64,000 bases of DNA from Galeruca laticollis (lineage: Eukaryota; Arthropoda; Insecta; Coleoptera; Chrysomelidae): assembly GCA_963921935.1 (NCBI GenBank), contig OY998177.1, positions 112,770,067 through 112,834,066 of the forward strand, read 5' to 3'. The position numbers were made by a program, and so were the translations under genes. This document shows, piece by piece, positions 54,950 to 64,000 of the stretch (position 1 is its first letter; each line of letters starts with the position of its first letter). Under the pieces are notes generated by a model. It saw nothing but the letters and a program-made list of their open reading frames with translations. It was not told the DNA's origin and ran no database searches.

Positions 54950-55958
54950 AAGTATTGGTTTACCCCAAAAAAGTTGGAATTTTGAAAGAAATTTTTGAGT
55001 TATTTTTACGTTTTCCATCAACAACAAGACGAAAAAATGGTTTTTAGAAAAAAAATCCTGTGTGTATGTCGTCGTCGTCGTTATCGTCGTCGTCGTCGTT
55101 GTCGTCGTCGTCGTTGTTGTCGTCGGCCGCTTTTTCTTACATGTCTTGTTAGCACGATACAGCCTCCGGAGTACCATCATTCACCAATTTTATGATTGGA
55201 TATTGTTGAGGATATGTCACAGATGAACCCTATTGATTTTCAGCTCACCAGAGCCAGTACAATTGGTGCTATGGTACTTGAAGGACGTCAATTTGTCATT
55301 TTTTGAGAAATTTCAGTTTGTTAGCACGATACAGCCTCCGGAGTTCAAGCAGTCACCCATTTTATGATTGAATATTATTCAGGACATCTCACTGATGAAC
55401 TCTATTGATTTTCAGCTCTTCAGAGCCAATATAACATATGCTACAGTACTTTAAGTACGATATTTTTGTAGTTTTTGGAGAAGTTTCAGTTTGTTAGCAC
55501 GATACAGCCTCTGGGGTGAATACAAGTGACCAATTTTATGATTGGATATTATTCAGAGCTTCTCAAGAATGAGCCCTATTTATATTCAGCTCACTAAAGC
55601 TAGTACAACGAGTGCTATGGTACTTGGAGTACCAAATTTTTGTCATTTTAGGAGAATTTTCAGTTTGTTAGCACGATACAGCCTCCAGAGAGTATACGAT
55701 TGATCAATTTTATGATTGAATATTGTTCAAGGAGTCTTACAGATGTACCCTATTGATTTTCAGTTGACTAGAGCGAGTACAGCGGGTCCTATAAATCCAG
55801 ATATACTACATTTTTGGTTATTTTTAGAGAAATTTCGGTTTGTTAACACGATACATCCCCCGAAGTGTGTACAAGTAAAAATTTTATAATAGAATATTAT
55901 TCAGGGCCACAGATGCGGAGTTAGTTTTAATCTTTAAAACCATTTATTTCCAATTTCA
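54950..55958 (-). repeat. R172 repeat family, copy B (reverse orientation)
   Basis: The motif GTTAGCACGATACAGCCTC starts units at 55148, 55320, 55493, 55667 and 55842 (the last has GTTAACACGATACATC), giving periods of 172, 173, 174 and 175 bp. The left edge is the complement of copy A's right edge (ttaccccaaaaaagttggaa, ttttgagttattttta), then the GTC microsatellite. The right edge ends gcggagttagttttaatctttaaaacc at about 55950. The copy is thus full-length by comparison with copy A, with no insertion. Confidence 0.8.
55068..55126. repeat. (GTC)n-type triplet microsatellite
   Basis: About 19 triplets, mostly GTC with GTT and ATC variants, within R172 copy B. A much shorter counterpart (cgacgacaacgacgac) lies at the same place in copy A at 3285-3300. 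Confidence 0.92.
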
Positions 55959-55960
55959 TT

Positions 55961-56065
55961 AACCATTTATGGTCCATCATTTGATATTTCATTTAATTTA
56001 ACTCAACATCTAATAATTATTGAGTTAAATTGAATGAAATGTTAAATGATGGACTATAAATGGTT
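55961..56065. repeat. 105-bp near-perfect hairpin
   Basis: aaccatttatggtccatcat...ttaactcaa pairs with ttgagttaa...atgatggactataaatggtt around a 13-base loop, giving arms of about 46 bp with few mismatches. It starts at the outer edge of R172 copy B. Weaker pairing continues outside (ccaattt / ttttgg). Confidence 0.8.
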
Positions 56066-56154
56066 ATTTTGGAATAAAATAATTAGAATACAGTAAATTT
56101 GAATATACCGCCAAAACCTAAATTGCAGAAATCTTTTCAACATCACTCAATTGT

Positions 56155-56361
56155 TTAGGCGACAGGCTCTTTAGATGGCGCCACAATCAGTGTCTCATCT
56201 ATCTGTGGGTTATCTGTGCATTTGCCTTTCCTTTCGCTTATGAAATTCCCAATGAGAATCGTTTTCTTGCGTTCGATATCCGACAATAGAGGCAGTTTCT
56301 CTTCAATTGTCCATTTCCTTTTACCATTCATTGTTCCTTCTCGTTTCGAAAGATCTGACAT
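56155..56361 (-). CDS. Short frame with CENP-B-like start (uncertain)
   Basis: MSDLSKREGTMNGKRKWTIE and EKLPLLSDIERKKT resemble the first helix of the CENP-B/pogo N-terminal domain (KRKxxTxEEKLxxixxIExG), but the rest (NFISERKGKCTDNPQIDE) does not follow the family. It may be a transposase scrap or chance. Confidence 0.25.
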   Translation of the reverse strand: MSDLSKREGTMNGKRKWTIEEKLPLLSDIERKKTILIGNFISERKGKCTDNPQIDETLIVAPSKEPVA

Positions 56362-56399
56362 ATAGAAATGTCACTACCACTGTCACTACAGACTTAGCA

Positions 56400-59172
56400 A
56401 AACTAATAGTACCCATCAAGTGAAAAATTACAAATAAGACTCAAAACATTAGTGGAAACGGAAAGCAGCACTTGATGAAATGCAATGACCATGTTATTAC
56501 CATAGATGATATACTAAAAGTCGAAGACTTGATTGATCCAGCTACAAGTGGTATGTAATTTTCCAGTAGTAAATTATTGTGAGCACTGTATATTTATCAC
56601 AAATGCTTTTTTGTCAATAGTATGCTACTTTCGACTAGTGAACTCACACTTGAAGCAGTTGTAGTGCATTCAAATCATTTTTGGCAGCAATCTGATGCGG
56701 TAAGTTCTATTTTATACAACAAATGATTGCTGTATTCCAATGAGTCAACTATCTATTGTTTTTCATTGCAACTAATTGATGAGGATTAACATTCTATAAT
56801 AATCATTGACGCGGCCCTAAATATCGTCAAAAGATACTCAGGTATTAAGAATTTTTAAAAATCTCAAAATGGTCTAATTTCGACAAAAAGTTATTGGGCA
56901 CAGTGAAAAAAATATTTGCCATTCTCATAAATTGACAAACAAAATTTGTCCTGTGTGGGGCGAAAACGCTAGCATCACAAAATTGATTTCGATTCTGTTC
57001 TAGTTCGAGTCATCCTTAATTGAGTCTCAAATCAGTAATCAAATCAACACTGTTGACTTTACTTAGTGACATGAATGTAATAAAGTTTTTAATTTCACTT
57101 AAATGCAGAAATTTTGTTATATTCGTTTCGTATTTTAACAATGAATATTTTATATAAAATTCAGTTAAAAACCTCGTGCTGACTGTCAAGCATCACCAGA
57201 TAAACAATTTCAAAGGTTGACGTGCAATACCTAGAAGCTCATTAACAATATCTCAGAAAATATGCCTCACATAGTACGTGCTTTTCCACGATCGTGATTG
57301 AGAACCTGCCGTTCTAATTTTCGATGTGCCATATACCGAATTTGGCTTATGACTTGAAACAAAAAAAAATGATAAAAATCCTTTTACAATGTCTCCGCAA
57401 ACAGTCGTTATTAAACCAAGAACTACGACCAGTCAGCAGCAGCAAACTCGGAACTCTCTCGGATATCCCGGGCATCGTTAGTCGTAATTTTAAAAGGTCA
57501 GGATTCTCCTTCGCATTTAAATTTCCCCATGACACGAAGCAGACAATATATTTGACCAATTATCGAAGCCTCTGTATAGCGCGACATCGTGATAAATACG
57601 AACAGACGGCTATTATTTTATTTTGAGACTGTAACAATCCGATTGAAAGTTCTGCACGTTTACTGAAGAGTAGGAGACGACGACAAGCCGACCTCGGTCG
57701 GATATATAAGACAAATAATTATCACGAAATGTTTCCTTAACCGCAGAAGGAAACTTGATCTTATAATCAAAGCTATATTGAAAAAATAATGTTTGAGGAA
57801 AAATACAACAATGGAATATAATTCAAATTGTATTTTTGTGTGGAATTACATTATAACGGATTTATTTCAACAATAAGCTTGGCTCAATTTTTTACACATT
57901 TATTTAAACGCTTAAAACCCATTTATGCCCAGAACTATTTTTTTCTTCAAATCTATATAATTCTCACATATTTTGGATAAAACGGCATTTAATGGAAGAA
58001 GAAAATATCGAAAAACTAATTTTAGTTAGCGGATTTGGTGTTTTGAGTGGGTTGTTTTTGACCCATATGGGCACACAGGTATACTATGGGCATGTACACA
58101 GGAAACATAAAAACTCCAAAAATATTCTGTTTTGCATATATATAGAGTCGGAAACATTTACAAATCAAAACAAACAAATGAAATATCAGATAGTTATTGA
58201 AACGTCTTTTGAGAAATCCTTTATTAAAAGATTCTTTTATTTTGACACATACGCATGCGCATTTAATAAGTACGACTTTGATACTTTTATGTAATAAAGG
58301 ATATTCTATATTTAAATAAAATACAGGAGAGGAGACTTTTAGTTAAAGATCTTTAATTTTGACATGTTTGACACACTTTTCACAGAAGTAGAAAAGCTAT
58401 TTCAGTTCTGTCATTGTATTGAAAGACAACCAAAGACAATACAAATATTAATATATTTTACCTTGTCTATGTTAACAGCTATATCAATTTTTATTTCGCT
58501 ATTCAGTATATCGTCGGTGATTCCGCATCTACTTTAGCAAAATTTGCCAAGAGAGCAATAAAATTGTACAGATTAATGAAAAAAATAATAACAGAATCTT
58601 TGATTGGCCCATAAAATGAAAATCAGTATCTCATAATTTAAAGCATACCCATAACCAATGTAGTAAAAATTTGTATAATTAATCTTCAGTTTGTTCATAG
58701 GTATTAAGGAGCAGTTGCCTAATTAAAAGTATGCAAAAATGAAGTACCTCCAGTATTCGAAACATTTTTTGCAGTTTCAGGCACACAACAAAAGCTTATG
58801 GTGTAAAATGAAATTTTTTTATCAAAAAAGTATAACATCATTATAAAGAATAATATAATAGTTCGATAACACTTTAGTACCTTAGAGAATAACAACAAAA
58901 CCATTCGTCTTATGACAAAAATGCTTTAAAAGCTTGTAGATGTACTTGCACTCTTTTTTAATTTTGAGCATTTCCTCAGACAAGGGAACCACTTCTTTGT
59001 TATTTGTCTTTGATTTGTTTACTAACAACTTGTTATCCTCAGTATGGCGAAGTTTGAAACTTATCTCAATATTTTCATATTTGAGGCAACGTATCGGATA
59101 TCACCTTAAATCCTGAAATTTATTGTAATTAGAGATTTTCTTCAAGACACAGAAATAAGAATGTGGTTTTGT
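56400..59172. other. AT-rich stretch without recognisable gene
   Basis: Two open frames of 100 codons (57324-57626 and 57992-58294) show no known motif. A GC-richer patch with a TATA-like gatatataaga near 57702 could be a promoter or LTR remnant. No partner copy was found in the window. Confidence 0.35.
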
Positions 59173-59179
59173 TTACCTA

Positions 59180-59466
59180 CCATCCACAATATTTCCACTT
59201 TCGGTGATGAAATGTTCTGGTAATTGCAGCAGATTATTCAATTCTAGATATACTTTATCAGCCCTAAGCAATCTAAAGTGATTTTTAAGTTCGTCATCAT
59301 TCATGTTATTCATAACAATTATTTGCATTTGTTCATTATTTTCAATACTAATAAAATAGTGCAAAATCAGCATCTCTATCTCTTCTGCAATTGCTCCTGC
59401 TAAAATTGCTATTTCTAATTGTTTCTCCATAATAATATAAATTAATATTACAATAGATGCACACAA
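59180..59466 (-). pseudogene. Possible first exon of a Harbinger-like transposase
   Basis: After a hydrophobic start come EEIEMLILHYFIS, NMNDDELKNHFRLLRADKVY and LLQLPEHFITESGNIVDG, then a donor-like g|gtaggt. HARBI1-type proteins have a similar start (D-E-F/L...HFRxxR...). No catalytic exon follows within the next 5 kb to the left, so at most a fragment survives. Confidence 0.35.
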
Positions 59467-59683
59467 ATAAGCATGATGTTTTTATACCAAAACAAACAGA
59501 TAGATAGGTTATGTTCCTTTATAATCTGCCAAATGTCATTATAAAATAAAGTTATTTTTCCTGTATTGCTAGTTTCAATAACTCTATAAAAAGTCATACG
59601 TAAACATACTTAAATAAAGGAACTTTTAATAAAAGCAGCCTTTATTACAGATCTTCAATAACTCTCTATCATCTTCCTGAACA

Positions 59684-60110
59684 TTAATTGATGAGAGAGG
59701 CGCTTGTAAAGAAATTGTCAAAACATATTGAAAACTTCAAATCAGGAAAATTAGTCTGCAGTAATTTGGCAAAATTTAGTAACACAGACTCCTCAAGTCG
59801 AAGATTTTCGTCAGTCGGTTGAGTCTTTCTTCCTTGGTATACGTCGAAATTGACGCAGTAACCTGATGGAGTTGTCAAAACCCATGCTTTGTAGCCGAAA
59901 CGGATTGGTTTCCCCTGATAAACTGTTTACACCCGTTTCGGCCAAAATATGGAATTTTGGATTCGTCAATAGACATACAAGCACTAATGGGGGTATATTT
60001 AACAAAATTTTGGTTAATTTTTTCGATCCTCCGCTCTTCCATACATTTCAAAGATTTCCATCTCGATTTAATACAGATTAAAATATGCTTCGAATTACTG
60101 AAGTAAAAAA
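59684..60110 (-). pseudogene. piggyBac transposase fragment (catalytic core)
   Basis: The minus strand reads RIEKINQNFVKYTPISACMS, SIDESKIPYFGRNGCKQFIRG (first catalytic Asp), a frameshift near 59885, then TTPSGYCVNFDVYQGRK, LLNFAKLLQTNFP and SICFDNFFTSASL (second Asp). This matches the piggyBac core (DESMxPYxGRHxxKQFIRGKP...GYCxxFxVYxG...FDNFFTS). The N-terminus, third Asp region and cysteine-rich tail are missing. No TTAA-flanked ends could be placed. Confidence 0.82.
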
Positions 60111-60129
60111 ATGCAACTAGCGACATCTA

Positions 60130-62303
60130 TGAGTGAGTCTAAATTCAAACTGACAATCCACTGGATAAAAAGCATTAAAGTCGCTATTTTTAAGAAGGAA
60201 ACACTGAAACCCAAATTGGAACCTTAATATTTCGAAAATATGCAGCATTTTTATGTGACTTATTTAGCTGGGTAATCATACTTGGCTTCTTAGAATAAAC
60301 AGTTAGGTATTCGATTATTCGATATCAGCAGTCACTCTGTAGAAAACAAATCATTGACAGCAAATTCCATAACTCCTTGAGATACATCTCATCTTATATT
60401 ATGTTTCATCTTATATTATGTTTCTCAATAGTGTTGGCTCATTTTTTCATATTATTTCAGTAAGATAAAATTTGATGCAAAATTATTTGCCTAAATAATG
60501 CCCTAATATTTTTTTCTTCTTTCTTCTTCATATAATTACGTTATTCGGGAATAACTTGAATCTTTAAAAATGAACCATAAGAGAAATTGAACGGTTCAAT
60601 ACTACTAGCGTTATCTAGTGGCGAATCGTCGTAGTTTAGTTCTAGGCCAGTTCATGAAACCCAATGTTCCAACAAAGTCTCTAATTTATTTTGTTGGGAG
60701 TAAAAAGAGTAGGTATGGATAGATTATTTATTTAACCAGTAATAATTCAGTTGTTGCTGATAATCTACTTATACATTAATACGGGAGTAGAAATACACAT
60801 AATTTTTCAATTATATTCAGTGAGGTCTAACTACAAATTATTTTTAAAGGAATGATATGGAATGAAGGTAGATAATGTCATTATATGCAGAGAAAAAATA
60901 TGATATATAACTTGTAGAGATCAATACACGAAATAATGGAGTTTACGATATTTGTCAGTTATACTGTACATATATCTCAATTCACCAATATGAATGATTC
61001 CAACTAGAAAAAGAATAATTGATATCACATCTTGAATATGAAGCAAGAGATGATAAATATACAATAAAAGTTCCCCAAATATCTGGAACAAGTGTTGTCA
61101 GAATGTCTCATGCTTTTTGTGTTGTGAAGTTTTTATTAAACATTCATTATATCCAAAAAATATATTGCCAACTGAGACATTCAACGCCAAATTAGAAAAT
61201 GATTAGAAAGTTGACCCTGAAAGAAGGAAAACATTCTTTAGGTGACTTGTAAAACCATATACAAAACAATATTTACCTTACGTGAGTTAGTAATAACTAA
61301 GTTTGGTATTATAAGTGTAATTGATATATTTTGAAATTTTTATTGTTGAGTAATATACTGATTGACAAAAAATGCTATTTATTGTGAAAAAGTTTGCGTA
61401 CTTTCTTAATGCGATATAAACAATCAACAATCGATGTTTGTTCAAACAAAAATCAACCCAAGCCTGGAAATTTTGTAATGTGCTGCTAACCCATTAAGTT
61501 GATCGGATTCTCCTACTAGTTTGGGCAAGCTTTGAAGTGAATAATAAATTAGATCTTGCATCAACTACATCTTTAGTAATATCATATCTTCGCAAAGTCG
61601 TTGGGTGTTTTGGTAGAGAACTTACTTTTCTTTCGATGGTATCCCGAACATTGTCTATCCGCTGATCGGTTGGGCCACGGAAACATATTGGCTTATAAAT
61701 AATATAATATAACAGATGCCATATGGAGACATACAAAATCGTACTGGAAAAGTATATTATTTAATGCCGTTGAATTCAATAGACATTTTCAACGTAATTC
61801 GAGCAGCTAGATTCTCCCGTAATATTTTATAACATATCAAGTAGTATATTATGCACGAGTGCGTAATACTACGAGTACATAACCCACTATGCAAATAAAT
61901 ATCACAGTTATGTTAATTCAACATCACATTGTGATAATGTTCTTCCTTTATTCTTCTTGTTTCCATCACATGCACATCTATACAACCGCTTATGCCCAGC
62001 TTGTGGCTGTTAACTTTTGTGATGTTTCAACTTAATTTCTCAGCGATGTTAAAGCGCTGCCTTTTTACATTACTGTGATGTTACTAGAACTTCCCCATTC
62101 TGAAATGCCTTTTAACATCTTGTCGATGTTGATGCAATGTCTAAAAAATTACATCTTATCAATGATCTAAATGCGACATTTCAAAAACAATACAGTGTAT
62201 TCTCGTACGTAGATGTTGTATGGACATTACATAAACCTCTAAATAATATACCTCAAACATTCTAGATGATATCCTATAGATGTTTCTGTGCCTAATCAGC
62301 AAA
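60130..62303. other. AT-rich stretch without recognisable gene
   Basis: No coding was recognised. 61900-62180 contains several short near-repeats of tgtgatgtt/aacatcac, possibly an eroded MITE. An 80-codon minus frame at 61494-61736 shows no family. Confidence 0.35.
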
Positions 62304-63324
62304 TACAGGGTGAACAACTAAGAACGCCGGCTGTCGATCATATTTCTAAAAATACTCATGCTACAACTTTGAAAAAATACCTTCAGGAAAATGACCCTGA
62401 AAAATGGCTGGAAAATATTTTTTAGTTCCTAAAATATCTACGATGGAGTGGAATGAACACTTAAAAACATAATACTGTAATTATCTCCAAAAAAGACATA
62501 ATAAAGGTATCCTAGAAATACAATTTTTGATATATTGTTGAGATTATGAAAAATGTAGTTAGGGACTTTTTGTCCTTATTCTTCAAGTAAGGGGTGGCGG
62601 AAGGTTCAACGCAAAAAACAAATATCGTAACACTTTTTTTTAATCGATATCCATGTTTTTGGCGTCATTTAAAAGAGTTTTACCTCTTTAATAAGAGATG
62701 CTCAACAAAAATAACAAAATTGGGCAATTTTGTCAACGCTATGTGAAAAAGTCGACAATCTTCCCATTTTTCTCGGGAATTTCAAATGTAATGAGGCATT
62801 TTTTTAATTCTGATGAAAAGGGGTTAAAAAAATAGGGATCTATTCGAAGATATAAGATTTACAATATCAAATAAAAAAATTTAAAAAATGTTTCAATTTA
62901 CATTTGAAATTTTCGAGTGGATACAAAATTATCTAATTTTGTTATCTATCTTATTAAACAGAAAAACTCTTTTAAATGTAGCTAAAATCATTAATATCGG
63001 TTAAAAACGGAAAAGTTATACATTTGTTCATAAGTTTGAACCTTCCCCACCTTGAAGAATAATGGCAAAAAATTTCCGTAATGAAATTTATTCATAATCT
63101 CATCAAGATTTCAAAAAATGTATTTTTAGGATACCTTTAGTATGTTTTTTTGGAGTATTATGTATTCGAGTGTTCATTCCACCCCTAGCGGATATTTTAG
63201 AGACTGCAAAATATTTTCCAGCAATTTTTCAGGAACACTTACTCAAAGGTAACTTTTTTGAAAGTTGTACCATGATTTTTTTCTGGGATGTGGCCTACAG
63301 TCGTTCTTAGTTGTTCATCCTGTA
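62304..63324. mobile_element. 1-kb foldback element with 23-bp ends
   Basis: Left end TACAGGGTGAACAACTAAGA (from 62304) and right end TCTTAGTTGTTCATCCTGTA (to 63324) are complementary with one mismatch, and the symmetry continues inward for about 370 bp on each side (atttaaaagagttttacctc against gaaaaactcttttaaatg near the centre). No coding. A flanking duplication is not clear beyond TA. Confidence 0.75.
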
Positions 63325-64000
63325 CATTTAAAAAAAATTGCAAAAAAAAATAAAGGATTTAAAGCGTTTATTCACTATTAATGAACAGTACAATAAATTT
63401 GAAAAAAACAGATACAAAAGTAGAAAAAAAAATATCTTATCCAGGAATCCAACCTAAACAAATTAAATTGTGTAAGCATATTACATAACTAGTCAGGAAA
63501 GTGGAAACTATTGAACGCATTCAGTGAAATCTCGAAATAAAAAAGGGTATATTAATCTGTAGTAACCATACTTTGAAACTGAATTAATAAATTTTAACGG
63601 ATACACATACATTACAGCTAGTTTACAGAAAATTTATTAGAAAAGTTTTTTAATTATAACAAAACTAATAAAAATCGTACATCATAAAGATTTAATGAAA
63701 CATTTCGTTACATCAACACAAATCTAATCTGATTAAAGAAAATTCTATCGTTTACTTACGGTTTCTTTTTCTCACGCAAGAGTGACTGTTTGGAGTGCCT
63801 CAAACATTCCAGAACGTACACTTCAAAATACTTATCTGTGAAACATTTAAATGTGTTCTGAACAGCAGCTAATAAAACAATTACTTTAGGTCAAATTGTG
63901 CCCATGGAGACCTTTGATCGATCATCATAAACTACATCAAACTTGATTTTCAGCCAATTGACTGGGACCCATTTTCCAGAAGATACATGTGGGGTTCTTC
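62960..64000. repeat. Long interspersed repeat, copy 2 (first copy at 49365-50380)
   Basis: Same direction and order of landmarks as copy 1: tgtagctaaaatcattaata, ttatacatttgttcataagt, cgttcttagttgttcatcct, gaatccaacctaaac, tgtgcccatggagacctttg and ttttcagccaattgactggg. The similarity runs through the foldback's right end and on to the window edge, so the foldback seems to be part of, or adjacent to, a larger family member. Confidence 0.7.

Noticed and set aside
54932..55195. Thr-rich and Arg-rich frames on both strands
   Set aside because: Both are translations of the GTC/GAC triplet repeat within R172 copy B.
57911..57935. ttaaaacccatttatgccca as a piggyBac end (TTAA target)
   Set aside because: No matching opposite end was found around the piggyBac fragment, and CCC-type ends this short occur by chance.
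61494..61736. 80-codon minus frame as a gene
   Set aside because: No recognised family, no supporting splice or promoter signal, isolated in AT-rich DNA.

Overview
This window looks like one block of repeat-rich, AT-rich insect nuclear DNA (possibly a beetle; the order is a guess). The evidence is the mix of element families: an R1-type non-LTR element, BEL/Pao, Ty3/Gypsy, Penelope-like elements (PLEs), an RTE-type element, PIF/Harbinger elements that carry a MADF-domain partner gene, hAT, pogo-like, Tc1/mariner and piggyBac remnants. The exons are spliced, and I see no operons or bacterial-type genes. I recognise no ordinary host gene. The nearest candidate is a possible small spliced gene at 52.8-54.2 kb. 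Almost every element carries stops, frameshifts or lost catalytic residues, so this is mostly a graveyard whose main content is the order of nested insertions.

Left part (1-10.8 kb). The 3' half of a Harbinger element (transposase DDE exon plus a divergent MADF gene) ends near 1917 in nested palindromes. It is followed by a repeat family with tandem units of about 172 bp (called R172 here), into which a 236-bp PLE-derived foldback has inserted with a perfect 14-bp target duplication. Next comes a pogo-like transposase relic on the minus strand. Its N- and C-terminal pieces flank a degenerate RTE-type retrotransposon.

10.8-23.4 kb. A plus-strand BEL/Pao pol gene is broken by three insertions: (i) a minus-strand Ty3/Gypsy-type LTR element (11770-16722) that lacks protease and reverse transcriptase and has instead an in-frame coiled-coil/RRM block like a non-LTR ORF1 protein; (ii) a second, internally deleted Harbinger element (about 17713-20672) that itself contains a PLE fragment; (iii) a 1.07-kb solo LTR (20955-22021).

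23.4-34.4 kb. Mostly featureless AT-rich DNA. It holds a second copy of the same solo LTR with a perfect 5-bp target duplication, a 60-bp minisatellite, a mariner-like scrap and a 5'-truncated GC-rich R1-type element.

34.4-45.7 kb. A hAT transposon is split in its first coding part by a 9-kb PLE complex with similar 12-bp flanks. The complex contains a nearly full-length PLE, a pseudo-LTR arm and an inverted truncated copy, and its arm is split in turn by a complete 4.8-kb Ty3/Gypsy element with two LTRs.

45.7-64 kb. More PLE copies (one with internal tandem repeats of about 215 bp), a mosaic of non-LTR and Tc1 scraps, a 0.5-kb foldback inside the candidate spliced gene, a second R172 array in the opposite orientation, a Harbinger-like exon, a piggyBac fragment, and a repeat present at both 49.4-50.4 and 63.0-64.0 kb that carries a 1-kb foldback. 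No tRNA, rRNA or CRISPR array was seen.
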